Origin: Thozetella sp. PMI_491
Taxonomy: Eukaryota > Ascomycota > Sordariomycetes > Chaetosphaeriales > Chaetosphaeriaceae
Direction of reading: 5' to 3'
Assembly (NCBI GenBank): GCA_021432635.1
Contig: MU270018.1
Span: forward strand, 1,050,813 to 1,114,812
DNA length: 64,000 bases
Shown here: piece after piece, positions 1-11,268 of the stretch
Layout of the letters: every line of letters begins with the position of its first letter
Numbering within the stretch: the stretch's first letter is position 1
Notes under the pieces: generated by a model
What the model was told of the DNA's origin: nothing
What the model saw: the letters and a program-made list of their open reading frames with translations, nothing else
Databases searched by the model: none
Made by a program: the position numbers and the translations under genes

Positions 1-168
1 CAGACATTGGAGGAGCGGTTCCCCGATGCCAAGGCGCATCTGACGGCGGCACGGGTCAAGCACTTGGAACTGAAGGAGGCGAGGAAAGAGGGCAGGATAC
101 ACAAGCTGCTGTCGGCCGGTGTAACAGAGGGAGCGGTGTCGGCGCCGCACGAAGAGGCGATGGCTTAG
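1..168 (+). CDS. C-terminal end of an unidentified protein (partial)
   Basis: The first frame is open from base 1 to a TAG at 166-168 and gives 55 residues; the 5' part lies outside the window. The tail is strongly helical and charged (Lys/Arg/Glu-rich around residues 20-35, including KHLELKEARKEGRIHK) and ends in a small Ala/Glu-rich segment. I do not recognise the family from this fragment. It converges with the COA1 gene, whose stop is about 220 bases away. It is taken as coding because the frame is open to the window edge and the composition is protein-like. It could also be a terminal exon joined by an intron starting before base 1. Confidence 0.55.
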   Translation, partial: QTLEERFPDAKAHLTAARVKHLELKEARKEGRIHKLLSAGVTEGAVSAPHEEAMA

Positions 169-390
169 ATGTCTGTACTATACACTTTGTCTCTAATGTA
201 CATCTACGTGTAGCAAAACTCCCACCATGTTGGGAGTTACCCCGGGCTGGCTGATGATGCTCCAGTGGCTTGTTCCTCCTAACCACATCCATGATATCTC
301 ACTCCTAAGTCTCTCCTAACTCTCACTCTCTCACACACACTTGTGTCGGTACGTTTCTTCCCGCACGGTGGTCCAATGCGGACCCGATCC

Positions 391-1121
391 TTACTTGGGC
401 ATCTGCCGGAAGCCCCTCGTCGTGGCCTCGAGGTCCTCGTCGTCGTCAAGATCAAGCCCGCCAGACACCATGTTGCGGAAGGGATCCCCGCCCTCTAGGA
501 GGTCGATCCTGCGGCCATCGGTGGTCTCGAGGCTCCACTCGGTCGTCTCAAACAAACCACGCGGGGTCGGGCGGAAGCTGGCAAAGGTCATGAAGCCGGT
601 GTTGCGGGTGCCCTTAACGGCGAAGCGGATGTTGATGCGCCCCTGCAGCTGGTTCATCTCGCCGCTGATCCAGGGGATACGCTGCTTGAAGTAGATCTCA
701 TCGCCCAGGTATTCGCGCGCCCGTTCGTTGGTGCGTAGTGCGTACAATGTCGCGCCGACCACGGGCGACGAGAGCTTCTGGTAGTTGAAGATGGCGACCG
801 AGGCCACGGCTATGATAGCCAGGAACATGGGCATGGTCCGGGACCAGCGGAAGCGGTTGCCCTCGACATCTGGACAGGCAAGACGGAAAAGTTAGAATTG
901 GGTCGAAAAGAGATCGAAAGGAGAGAGGAAGCTGGCGGAAGGGGGGGGTTGGTCGGCGCACCTGGGAGCTCCCGGTCTGCTCTTCTCTCCATCAGCGGCC
1001 CATCGCCGGGCTTTGGGGGTGCGACCAAGCTGCGCCGGGGTACAATGACGGGTAAGGCGCGGACCACGGAGGTCCTTTGGAGAAGGGCAGGTGCCCTCCT
1101 GTGGGCTATCCTCGAGAGCAT
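391..1121 (-). CDS. coa1: Cytochrome c oxidase assembly factor Coa1
   Basis: Two exons, 1121-962 and 869-391, give 212 residues; the 92-nt intron has GTGCGC and CAG ends and splits an Asp codon. Coa1 acts in the mitochondrial inner membrane, linking early Cox1 maturation to later assembly of complex IV. Residues 1-45 are Arg/Ala/Ser-rich without acids, like a matrix presequence. A membrane segment spans about residues 66-82, and the rest is the conserved Coa1 domain (DUF1783), including a GDEIYFKQRIPWISGEMNQL-type block. The acidic tail is typical of the fungal family. The start is firm: an in-frame TAG (complement of 1152-1154) lies 11 codons upstream, separated from the ATG partly by a CAG repeat. 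Family assignment is by recognition, not by search. Confidence 0.85.
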
Positions 1122-2861
1122 GGCTGCTTGGGTCTGCTGCTGCTGCTGCTGCTACCGGTCGCGGTGCGGCTCGCCTGTGGCATGCCCGCGAAGCCTCGAA
1201 GCTCAAAATGGCGTGGAACTATTCATCTATCGTACCACGATATTGCAATATCGAGGTTCTCCGAGGACTTAGCTACCATTGGGCTCCCAAAAAAAGCATT
1301 GGCCACTTACTACCCACCTTCCTCCCCACAACGGCCCCCCGAGCCGTCTGCCATGACCTTCCCGTTTAACGCCGCTGATGTGCCGCCTTCAAGTTAATGC
1401 AGTGTATCGCCAGGCGCGACGGTTTTGGAATCCCCTCCCCCCCATGCCCACACGCACCACACTCAGCAGGTGAGTAATGCGATCCTTCATGGTCCAAGTG
1501 GACGAGGATCATCACGACAAGGTAAATATGCCCATACATTATGCGTGACAGCAAATAAATAATAAATACGATCAAAATTTGGCAGGCCCACGGCGCGGTC
1601 GGAAAAGGTACAGTCCACGTAGGAGCACCTACCGAGTCGGTAGTGTAAGGCTGGCAAATCTCACCCCCTAAGCCCGAGTTGGGAAAGGCGGCGGCCGCGC
1701 CCAATTTCCACCTCCCAAGCTGAGCATTGCATTACATCCTGGTATGCTGGGCCACAGCGTAGTCCAGCGAGTGTCCTTGGCAGAGAGGATGGTATAATGT
1801 AATGTAGACAAGGTACAGAAGCTCTTCCCTCCTGCCGGGAAAATAGGGTTGCCTAAGGATCCCTGGAAGCCCAGCGGCTCGGGCTCTGGCTTGGCCTCCC
1901 AGAATGGTGACCAGTCCCCGTTTCGGCCCTCCGCCCGGGCGATCGCTTTCTTATGACTTCTTCCAATGACGTCCCCGGTGTAAGCCGCATCCCCTATTTT
2001 AGAAGCGGGAGGGAAGGACTGCCACTATAGGGCTTGCCTAGGCTTTCCGGGCGGCGAGGGTAATCATCAGCGATCCCCGCCCGCACCTTCCCCCCCCCCC
2101 ACCGCTACACGCTCCACGCTCCACAAAGAGGATGGACAAAGCCTCGTCGGGGCCGCTCCAGCATGCAACAGGGTTGCTATATTCCGTACCCGGACATCCA
2201 TTCGAGAGCGATCGCTCTGGGATACGCCAGGCTCACTCACGAACGCCGGCACGGACGGCCGCTTTCCCGCCTGCTCGTCCTATCTGATGCTGCGTCTGCT
2301 ACTTCGTCGCTTAGCCGTGGCTGGCTAGCTAGCTTGCTCTGCCCCCTGCCCAAAAGCCCTCCTACGGCAGATGGCGAGCAGCCATACGGCCGGCAACGAG
2401 CAAGAGAGGCCTCTCCTTGGCTTCTTCGCAGCTGGCTGGCAGCCACGCAGCATGCAGGAGCCAGCATGGCATGGGAGCTGCAGGGCTGCACTTGAGGGGC
2501 AACAACACACCCAAGAACCTGCGTCCAATGGGAACCGGGCTCAGACTCAGCGAAATTTGGTTGTACCATCAGCTCCATCCCACCATCAGCACCAACCCAG
2601 CAGATCCCGGCCGGTCAGCCCGGTTCGGTGTTAGCAACGGGTCCCATGCGATGGCGTCCGCCACCCCGGCGGCTTTCGATGGGTGGCCTGCGTCCCGTAT
2701 TGGACCTTGCGGGCGGGTGAGGCTGTCCACCTTCCTCGGGACCTGCTTATATATGGGATGCCCCCCCCCCTCTCCTCCGGGGAGCCTGTCTGTTTTGAAA
2801 CCACCCGCCACCACACACACATACCCTTGCGGAGATCGTGCGTGATCCCAGGTCGTCCAAG
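1122..2861. other. Intergenic, divergent promoters of coa1 and a membrane protein gene
   Basis: No coding frame here has protein-like composition or splice partners. A (CTG)n run at 1134-1153 lies in the coa1 leader (CAG in the transcript). The remainder holds short C-tracts near 2088 and 2760 and nothing else I can name. Both flanking promoters should lie here. Confidence 0.6.
1134..1153. repeat. (CTG)n microsatellite
   Basis: About 6.7 CTG units. On the coa1 strand this is a CAG repeat about 12 bases upstream of the start codon, just downstream of an in-frame TAG, so it lies in the 5' leader and is not translated in the Coa1 frame. Confidence 0.9.
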
Positions 2862-3684
2862 ATGCGGTCCGACTCTTCTTACATGACGTACATCTACGTC
2901 GCCCTCGGTTTCCTGGCTGCCGACGCTGCCATCTCCATGGGCTTCGTCACGTCCATGGTGCAATTCCTCCACACCAGCGGCCAGGGTCCCTTCCGTATCA
3001 ACGACAACGACGGAAGCTTCCTATTCTACGGCGAGCCAGAGCACGCGCATATCATTGCCGACCAAGGACACACCACTAATGGCGCTGGCGGTACCGCGCT
3101 GGTGCTGCTCGGCTTTGGTGGCATCCTGACCTTGTGGCTGGAGAACCGGTCGCGGAAGAAGGTAAGTAACGCACAAGGATGATGCTTGCGACACACCGGG
3201 AAAGAGAGAGCTGGAAGCTAACACGATCTCACAGTCGGGCAAGTCGCACCCGCTCTTCAACGTCTGGTCCGTCCTAGTGGTCCTCAGCTGGCTCCTCACC
3301 ACAGCGGCGCTCATCTACACGTTTGTGGTGACGGCCCAGACAGCCAACCAGACCATCGACATCTCCAAGGCGACCACCCCGGCCAACCACCCGGAACTGG
3401 CCACGCTGCCGTATCCGTATCTCAAATGGACGCCTGAGAACTGGTACAAGGCAGTGCTGCAACTCAACCTGGCCGACCAGTCCGACATTGATCTGATCAA
3501 CCACAACCTGCACCTAATGACAGGATGGCGGTACAACCTGATCGTCCTGTTCATTCTCGGCTTCATCCTCATGGACCTCGTCATCCTCGAGCACTTGCGG
3601 CTCCGCAGGACCCGCGGTGAGTACGCAGTGGCCGCCCAGAACCTGGACGCCAAGCAGCCTGTGCGGACACCACCGGAGGTCTGA
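2862..3684 (+). CDS. Conserved fungal four-helix membrane protein, function unknown
   Basis: Exons 2862-3161 and 3235-3684 encode 249 residues; the intron has GTAAGT and ACAG ends with CTAAC upstream of the acceptor and leaves phase 0. Four hydrophobic segments are visible: about residues 8-31, 65-85, 106-130 and 189-210. Between helices 1 and 2 is a polar loop (TSGQGPFRINDNDGSFLFYG), and between 3 and 4 a longer loop with a WTPENWYKAVLQ segment. Helix 4 is followed by a basic stretch (HLRLRRTR), suggesting a cytoplasmic C-terminus. I do not recognise a named family. Even spacing of helices and a clean intron support a real gene. The ATG chosen is the first in frame; the frame extends slightly upstream only from GTG. 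Confidence 0.8.
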
Positions 3685-4784
3685 GGCGGACACAACGAGA
3701 GGGCGAGTGTGCGTGCGTGAGAGAGATAGCGATCTGTGATACCCCCGATACTGCTTAGAGAGGTCATAACGACAGGCAGGTGCAAGGCTAGGGCTGAGGG
3801 AGGCTTTCTTCTTTGTATTTGCGCTAGGGGAGTTCGGGGAGGGTGGGGACATATCAAAATTCGGCGGTTGGCAAGCCAAAAGATAGATACACCACAGCGC
3901 TTCCTTTCTTGGAGATACACATTAAGTTACTTTGTAATTCATCTCGATGCCTCACGCCAGTTGATAGAGCTTTGTTCCGACCCCGAATCTCGATGTCTCC
4001 TGTATCGGATTGACCTGGGTTCTGCTTTGGCTCAGTGTTGCTTTATACTGTGCCACATTCCTTCTTTACACGACTTCTTCTTTGGGTCATTGCTCGATCG
4101 ACCTGTGCTGTACCAACCACCCCGAAGACATCGTAGTCTCCCTCAACCCAAAGGCGAGGTGATGTACGAAAATACAGCCTTGGTTGGGAAGAGGGGGCTG
4201 GGGTCCCGGAGAAGCAAAGTTGGAACAGGGAGTTCCCTGGCATACAACTAACTACAGGGAGGTGTGCCACTCCGGCGGTCTAGCAAGCGCGAGAACCGCA
4301 GGGCGAGGCGGGAGACTGCCAGCACTGCGAGCGGGCGATCGCTACAGAGCGGGGTGCGATGGACGGCGTCCGATAATCTAGCGCAGGCCTATGCCAATAC
4401 CATGCTCTTTTTAGCATGTGGACTGGGCCACCAAGCAACCTTGCCTCGCCTCGCCGTTCGTCGCGCCTGCAGCATCCATTGTAGGGTGTAGCACCGCCTG
4501 CCATGCTATATATCTCCTTGGGATAGTGCGCAAGAAAGAATCAAAATGCATCCTCCCTCCTACCTCTGTCTACCAAAACCCCCCCCAAAAAAGCGCGTCC
4601 CCCTTTGTGCCTCTCACCCGCTTCACTTAGACGAGCAGAATTGCCTCTTCCAGCGAAAGACACCCCTGCCCTGCTCCTTCCCCAGCCAGGCTGGTCCCCA
4701 CAACGACCTGGCCCGTGCACTCCGCCCAGGCGCCCAGGGTCTAAAGCTTGGGCTGTGTCGTCATAAACGGGCGGTGGGCCTACC
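3685..4784. other. Intergenic between two tandem membrane-protein genes
   Basis: Holds the 3' end of the upstream gene and the promoter of the next. Small open frames on both strands are short, Arg/Pro-rich and lack splice partners. No repeat, RNA gene or clear regulatory site was seen. Confidence 0.6.
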
Positions 4785-5786
4785 ATGAGAGAGGTAGCTT
4801 CAACGCCTGCCGCGTCGGCGGAAGCTGCCACCTTTCGCATCGACAACGGTGACGGCCCGCGAAGCTACGGTACCACGACCACCACCAACAAACCTACCTC
4901 CACAGCCACCACCGCTACTGCAGCAGCCGCCCCGGCAGACAGGCGCGGCGGGTTAGATCCACAGTCGCCGCGAGCCCAGAGCATCTCCAGGCACCTGACG
5001 AGAGTCATCGGCGCCATGGCCGACGACCTGAGATCGACGACGGCGCGCTTGCGCCGCACGTTCCAGTACCCGACCGACGACTCGCCCAACGACAACGAGG
5101 CCGCAGCCACGCTAGACGAAGAAGGCAAGCAGCTATCCCCTCCTCCTTCCCTCCCCCTCTCCCCGCCCATCACCAGGCACGTCAAGGCATGCGAGCCGGG
5201 CCTAACCTGTGAATTTGCAGAGCAAGAGAACCTTATCAGCTCCCTCGCGACCCAGAATGAAGAGCGCAACGCCCAGTTCCAAAAGTACCTCCTCGCCCTA
5301 CCAGCCCTCGCCGCGGTCCCGTATCTCCTCGCCCTCGCCCACCCAAAGACCGCCCTCCTCGCTGTCCTCGCGCTCTCCTCGCTCGCCTCGACCGGCTTCC
5401 TGCTCTGGCAGCTCCCTCCAGACGTCACAGGCATCCCGCTGCTTGACGCGTGGAGCCGCGCCGACGAGTCCGGCGGGGCCGGCGTGGGGCTCAGCAAGAA
5501 CACACGCACCCGCCGGCGCACGAGCAGCTTCAGCGCCTCGGCGATCGTGCACCGCAGCCCGTTGGAGACCTGGCTGCCCGTCCTCAACGTCGGTTTGTGT
5601 GCCCTCCTGGTCCTCATGGGCCTGCTCCTTAAGCGCCGAGACGGGGCCCCGAGCAACATCGGCATTGGCATCGGGAACCTTCCAGCCATCGTCTACGGTG
5701 TCGTGCTGGTGGCCAAAATGGTGATGGCGAGTGTCGATCCCGAGCGGGAGCTGGGTGGCCTGCGGTACGAATACAAGGGAGCGTGA
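4785..5786 (+). CDS. Predicted four-helix membrane protein with a likely GC-AG intron
   Basis: The frame is open throughout (333 residues), but 5125-5220 looks like a 96-nt intron: donor AAG|GCAAGC, a CTAAC branch site at 5202-5206 and acceptor TTTGCAG. Removal keeps frame and changes a Pro/Ser-rich segment into a continuous acidic helix (DEEEQENLISSLATQNEERN), giving 301 residues. The N-terminal third is Thr/Ala-rich and disordered, followed by a basic helix with RHLTRVIG. Four hydrophobic segments follow: two close together after the acidic helix, then one around WLPVLNVGLCALLVLMGLLL and one around IVYGVVLVAKMVMA. A basic Arg/Thr-rich loop separates pairs 1-2 and 3-4. The family is not recognised. 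The start has a good TACCATG context. The gene converges with nuc-2. Confidence 0.75.
   Translation: MREVASTPAASAEAATFRIDNGDGPRSYGTTTTTNKPTSTATTATAAAAPADRRGGLDPQSPRAQSISRHLTRVIGAMADDLRSTTARLRRTFQYPTDDSPNDNEAAATLDEEGKQLSPPPSLPLSPPITRHVKACEPGLTCEFAEQENLISSLATQNEERNAQFQKYLLALPALAAVPYLLALAHPKTALLAVLALSSLASTGFLLWQLPPDVTGIPLLDAWSRADESGGAGVGLSKNTRTRRRTSSFSASAIVHRSPLETWLPVLNVGLCALLVLMGLLLKRRDGAPSNIGIGIGNLPAIVYGVVLVAKMVMASVDPERELGGLRYEYKGA
5125..5220 (+). other. Putative GC-AG intron
   Basis: The donor is GCAAGC after AAG, the rare class found at roughly a percent of fungal introns. A CTAAC branch motif lies 14 bases upstream of the terminal AG, with a pyrimidine-rich body. The length is divisible by three with no internal stop, so retention would add 32 residues. 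Confidence 0.6.
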
Positions 5787-6318
5787 GAGATGCTGCCATT
5801 AGTGGTCTTATAATCTTGTCAATATGCTGTTTTTACTAGCAACATGGGCCCAGGTAAGGTGTGGGATTTGGCCTGACGGTCAGTTTTGATACACGTATCC
5901 ACATACACACGAACACCCTTCAAGGCAAAGAAAGGCTCTCGCGCTTTGAATCCTACCACGCTCTATTGTATTCACACTAGGAGCAACTCGCCTCTACCCG
6001 TGCAGCCCAACGTGCCGGTAATCATGGTATCAAATCCTAGTTCTGGTTCCTCCTGTGCTGGACACCGCCACCCTCAAGATCCCTATAAGGGGCGAAATAG
6101 AAAATAAAAAGCCAACTTGCCCTTCACCCTGTGCTTTTGGGAGGATTACCGCCACCGAAGCCCTCTCTATATCGCTACCATGCTTTGCTGCCTCCACTGT
6201 CCATACAGTTCCTTCTCTCGGGATGCTCAAGTCTACAAGAAAGAAGAAGCCGGTCCTGAAACATGAGGCCCAATGTTTCCAATGCTTTGTTCCCTTCCCT
6301 GCCATGATGTATGGAATA
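5787..6318. other. Convergent intergenic region
   Basis: Contains the 3' ends of the flanking membrane-protein gene and nuc-2. AT content is higher than in the genes. No gene-like frame was seen. Confidence 0.6.
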
Positions 6319-9300
6319 TCACATATCGAACGACTCGTGGAATTGCAAGACGCCGGTCGTCTTGAGGACACCGTCCACCCCCTTGGGCAGCCGCGGAAAT
6401 GGATCGGCAAGCGGGCTGAACTCGGGAGCCGGCTCGGCCGATTTATCGATCACCAGTGCCAGGCCGTGCGATTTGATGGCATCGATGAGGGCAGGGACCA
6501 TATCCTAGGGCGCCAGTTAGTCAACCCAAAGGCCGAAACAGGACGGCTGGGGCGTGGCCGTATGTGAGCATAAAATAGGGAGACTTACGAGCAAGCGTGA
6601 GCAACAGATCAATCCCATAAAATTGTTGCTCTGTGCCGTCCTGACGACCTCCTTGATGGAGTAGGCGCTCCCTCCGCTCACTTCGAGCATCGGCTCAACC
6701 TGTCCGCTCTCGGTCAAGTCGTGACGGCCGAGGTCATTGCACAGGAAAACCGGGAAATTAGGCTGCTTCCAGTTGAGGGCATTGCAGAAGTTCGGATTAT
6801 AAGAGCTGAAGACGACGGATCGTACCGCGTCGGGAGACTGCGCGCGCTGAGCCCGCGCATGGTCAAAGACCGCCCCGAGGACGGCGTCCGCAAACGTGTT
6901 GAGGTCGACGCTGGGTCCTAGGTTGAACGTTCGTTCCTGCTCCGGGGTCGGGTATGCCACCTGGATGTTGACGTGCATGCCCTTGGGCAGCAGCGACAAC
7001 GCATCGTGCAACGTGATGCCGGAGGTGGCTAGCACACGATGAACGTCGCCGAGCTGTTCGGAGTTGCTGCTAGCGATGGACGAGAGCTCGGTCCGCGCCG
7101 GCGACTTGGACGTAGCAGTGGTGAACTGCTCGAACTTGATCCTGGAGATGGGCACCTCGATACCCCCGCAGTTGATCGTCCAGACGGGCCACAGCACTGG
7201 GACGCCGTCGCTGGTATGTTGCACGTAGAGCCTCACGAAATTTCCCGACAAGCTAGAGCCCGTCACAAATGTGTTGGGGGTCGTATCGAACTGGCTTGTT
7301 GCCTTCCAGTACGTCTCGAAGTCAGTGAGCTCAAGAGGAATGCCCTGGAAGGGCTTGATGACCTGTGTCTGAAAGCGGATCTGCCCTATGGCGCGGAGGC
7401 GGATGTCGAAGAGCGGGAGACACGAGATGTCGGTGGATTTGGCCAGCGAAGCGCGGAAGGTATCTGGGAGCACCACCGTCTTGGCGATCACCTTCGCGCC
7501 GTAGGTAGGGAAGACGTCGAAGTCTAGGGTAAAGGTTTGCAGGTTGTCGATCTGGAAGGAAACGAGCCGGGTATCTTCTTGGAACGGGAGCATGATGTTC
7601 TTTGGGATAAGATCCGAGACGACTTTAGACGAGATGGTGAGGCGGGCGGCGGGGTACTTGCTGCCGTGGAAGAAGACCAGGGGCTGTTCGCTGCCGCCGT
7701 CTCCAAACGAGATCTGGACGACTGTCTTTTTATCGAGGAAGTTGTGGCCGTACCGCCTCAGGGGGATTATCGGGGGCGGAAGCTCGAGGATCGGAATGGC
7801 ATCGGGGTCCAGAGCCATCGGGCCCGGGGCCGTGCCGCTCGCCAGCAGACTCGGAGACCCGGCATCAATCTGAACGCCCACGGCGCCCGCCGTCTTCCTC
7901 TTCTTGTTGAACGGCGTCAGGAGCCTCATGCATTCGAGGTGGCCTTCCCATGCCGCATAGTACATTGCCGGAAAGTCTTTCTCGTCCAGAATATTTGGAT
8001 TCACACCAACATCGAGCAAGGCCTGGAGACACGGCACGTTTCCTTCGCCGGCCGCGTGGAAAAGCGGCGTCCAGCCATACAGCTTGTCCACCTGGTCGAG
8101 GTCCGCGCCGTACCGCTTGAGCAATAGAAGTAGCTCCGGGGTCTGCCCAGACCGTGCCACTAAGTGCTGGGGGTACAAGCCTTCCGCATCAGGAAGAATC
8201 TGGGCGCCGTGTTTCAGGAGCAACTCGACGATAGCCACTGAACCATGCTCACAGGCAAGATTCAAGGGGACGTGGTCGGTGTCAGATGAGGGATCTATCC
8301 GTGCCGACTTTTGGAGCAGCCTCTCAACGCATTCATAGTGGTCGTGGATGGTGGCGTGGATCAGAGGGGTGAAATTGTCATGATCGATGAGGTCGATGGT
8401 CTTGAGGTCGGCTAGAAAATATTAGCCATGTTCAACTCGTTGGTCACCAACGGGCATGTACATACCCGCAAGGAGAGCTTCGAGCATGTCGAGACGCCCG
8501 TGCATGCAGGCGTAGTGAAGGGGCACGCGACCGTACACGTCAGTGCGATCGACAGCCACGCCTTTGGACAGGCCATATTCCAGAACGAAGGTATTGCCGT
8601 AGATGGTGGCCTGGTGCAGACAGTTCCTCTCGTTGATGTCATCTTCGGACTGGATGTCGACAAGGCCGGTCTCTAAGAGAATGCGGAGAGCATCGAGTGA
8701 AGCTTCGTTGATCGATGCCAAGAAAGTCCTGGTGACGCGCTCCATCAACGAGACGTCCATGTTGCTGTTCGGGTCCGCAGCGGCCTGCATGCGCCCGAGG
8801 AGGTCCCGCAAAGTGTCCAATGTGCCCGACAGGACCGTCTCGAGCAGGATGGTATCCGCGTCGCCCTCATCCGTGCCCAAGAGGTGCTGGCTGCTGACTA
8901 TGTGGTCTGCCTTGGTCTCAAAGCTCACATTGTCCCCCTCGGCCCACGCAGCCAGCTCCTGCAGGCTCGTCGTTGCCTCGTCCGAGAGTTTACTGATGAC
9001 CCTCGGATCAAAGAAGGGCTGAACTTCGACAGCCCTCGACAGGTACAGCTCCTTGGTCTTGGACTTTGACGTCTTGTCCCATTTCTTCAGAATCTTGGAG
9101 AAGGCCGTGCCGTTGATCTCGACGAACTGCTGCAGCTTGTTCAAGTCATTGGTGAACTGTTGGAATCCCTCCTGCAGGGTGGTGAACTTGGCAGATCTTC
9201 TCGAGACGCCATAGCCCCGCGATCTTATGACCTTCTTCTTGTCGAGAAGAGTCTTGAGGCGAATCTGGAGCTGGTGGGGGGGTCAACAAGCCGGGCCGGC

Positions 9301-10025
9301 ACCAACGGGGTGCGAAGGAGAGGAAGGCGGTGAGGGTTGGTGGAGGCTAGGGGACGCACCTCTGCTTCTTTCTGGACGTAGAAGGCGTTGACCTTGTCCA
9401 ACTCGCGTTCCTGGGCCGGAGTCAGTAACTCCGGGGGAAAGTTCATGGCGGCAGCGGCCGGGAGTGAGCAGGAGGGGCCATCTTACCAGTTGAAAGAAGA
9501 ACGTAGCCTTGTTGGCCTGGAGTGCGGCCTGGGAGTCTATAGCCTCGGCCGGGCGATGAGCGTCATTTTGGGCGCTGAGCGTAGGGGTTGCCGAGAGTTT
9601 CTTGATGAGCTGTGGGATGCACTGTTAGCGGTACAGAAATTTAGGCGTGCTCGCCACTGTGCCCCCCGCTGTCGGGCCTTTTTCCTGGGCGTGGCTCCTC
9701 TTGTCGGTCTGGTAATAGGGAAGGTAGGTACAATTTCTTTTCCTTCGAGCCCAAGAGGCTTGGGCTCGTCAGGGTGCTCCAGGGGTGCAAAACTGGGAAG
9801 GGCACGTGGGACAACCAGGGGGCCACAGACCTTCTTGAGAGCTTTATAATTGACAAAGGCGGCAGCATACTCGGGGACCTCGAGCTGGCGCTTCTGGATC
9901 TGCTTGCCGAACTTCCTGGAGTAAGTCTCAGCCTCCCGTCCGTCTCTCGAAGCCGAGCACCACGGCGCCGCCAGAATAAAGCTGGAAGCAGTCTCGGGGG
10001 GCGGGGGTTTGCTCGGGACTCACAT
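6319..10025 (-). CDS. nuc-2: NUC-2/PHO81-type phosphate regulator (SPX-ankyrin-GDPD)
   Basis: Seven exons in transcript order, 10025-10024, 9915-9831, 9609-9487, 9410-9360, 9270-8466, 8411-6589 and 6504-6319, give 1,024 residues with all phases consistent. In Neurospora NUC-2 senses phosphate and restrains the PREG/PGOV cyclin-CDK so that NUC-1 enters the nucleus. Residues 1 to about 190 form an SPX domain opening MKFGKQIQKRQLEVPEY, with Lys-rich helices expected to bind inositol pyrophosphates. About six ankyrin repeats follow (roughly 270-530, for example GRVPLHYACMHGRLDMLEAL). The C-terminal third is the glycerophosphodiesterase-like domain, ending GVDGVLKTTGVLQFHESFDM. The start codon is split AT|G by a 108-nt intron (GTGAGT..CCAG). 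Without splicing the AUG is followed directly by UGA, and no other ATG lies on this strand for about 500 bases upstream. Function is transferred from the Neurospora and yeast orthologs. Confidence 0.9.
9803..9808. promoter_or_regulatory. CACGTG motif within nuc-2 intron 2
   Basis: A palindromic CACGTG in a GCACGTGGG context lies in the 221-nt second intron of nuc-2. This is the known core of NUC-1/Pho4 sites. The motif occurs several more times in the window by chance, so a role here is only a guess. Confidence 0.3.
9916..10023 (-). other. nuc-2: Intron splitting the nuc-2 start codon
   Basis: On the minus strand, exon 1 ends ..CCAATAT and is followed by GTGAGT; the acceptor is TTACTCCAG before GAAGTTCGGC. 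Joining AT to G makes the ATG of the conserved SPX N-terminus (MKFGKQ). Unspliced RNA reads AUG UGA at the same place. Confidence 0.75.
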
Positions 10026-11249
10026 ATTGGGGTGGGGAAGCCGACGAGGCCTGATGACCCTCGGGCTCCAATCAAATGGTTGACGAGAGGAAGAGGAGCT
10101 GGTGCTTCAGGCGGAAAACTCCCCAAGTAACGGCCACCTGCAGACGCGGACGATACCGAATGGGTCTCCAGCTGGAGCGTGGGTGCTTCTGCCAGCGCCA
10201 GTCCGAGGAAACGCAGACCGGCCGGGTGCACGCCTCCAAAAGTGACGTCTTGGTCAATTTTATGCAGCAGCAACCGCCACGCAGGGGAATTTGGGGGGGC
10301 GGGCGGCGAGAAGTCTTGTCTATCGCCCGTGGGGTCAGCTGGGGGAACAGTTAGGAGAGCGTGTGGGTATATGGAACGGCGGATGCCTCGCAGGTGACCA
10401 GCTGGCCAGGGCTGGATACGCGAGGGGCTGCCTGTTGTGCTCCCAACGGTGAGTGAAAGAGGTATAAGTTTGGGAAGTCGGCCGGCCGAGCCTTGGGGTG
10501 TGAATGCGCTGTGGCGTCCCGAGTCTTTCCATCAGGCCTCGACGGGCAACGACAGGAAACGGGCTAGCGCCCAGCGGACAAGGTCGGATTGCACCTGATG
10601 TAATGGAAGAGGGAGACGAGGGCATGTCATGGGGCCCGAAGAAAACAGGAAAGGCCACTCACTGACACGGGTTGCAGATACGTAAAATGGAGGGCGGCAG
10701 AGTGGCACTGGTCGATGGGGGTCGGGGTCGCTGTGGGGGTCAAGGAGGGCATCCAGATGCGGCCCGGCGCAGATTCGAGATGCAGACACCTGCCGTGCAC
10801 GTCAAGACAGGAAGGGCGCCTTGCGATGACCGTGACCCTGCGGGGAGGGGGGGGGGGATGGGCAGGAGGGAGAGAAGGAGGGTATGCGGGTGGTGAGGTC
10901 CTGGTGATTGCGGCGCTCTCCCACCGCCTTGGACCTGGGGGGGGATGGTACAGAGGTTTAGCGCCTCCAAGCAGCTGCTAACCCTTGGCGAGGTTGTGAG
11001 TAAGGCGAAGGCGGTCCCGTGCAGAACGGAAGCATGGGCCTGGGCTGGGGGGGTGGTGTGGTGGGAACTTGGAAGGCCGTGTGCAAGGGCTGAGAAGAAC
11101 GGCGAAGGGCAGACACGGAGCAGACACCTCCCCGAATCGCACGATGCAGTTGTGGCCGAGTGGAAGGCTTCAAGTATGTTGCAGTCTAGAAAATGCACAC
11201 GCCGTGCCCAGCCGAGGGGATAGGCGAGTTGGTAGCTTTTTTTTCTCCC

Positions 11250-11268
11250 TTTTTTTTTTTTTTTTTTT
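11250..11268. repeat. T19 homopolymer
   Basis: An uninterrupted run of 19 T, preceded by another T-rich stretch from 11237. On the nuc-2 strand this is an A-tract about 1.2 kb upstream of the start, possibly a nucleosome-poor element. Confidence 0.85.

Noticed and set aside
7039-8127. Long plus-strand open frames opposite nuc-2 (162 and 196 codons).
   Set aside because: They mirror the codons of the well-supported nuc-2 exons on the other strand and have no domains of their own.
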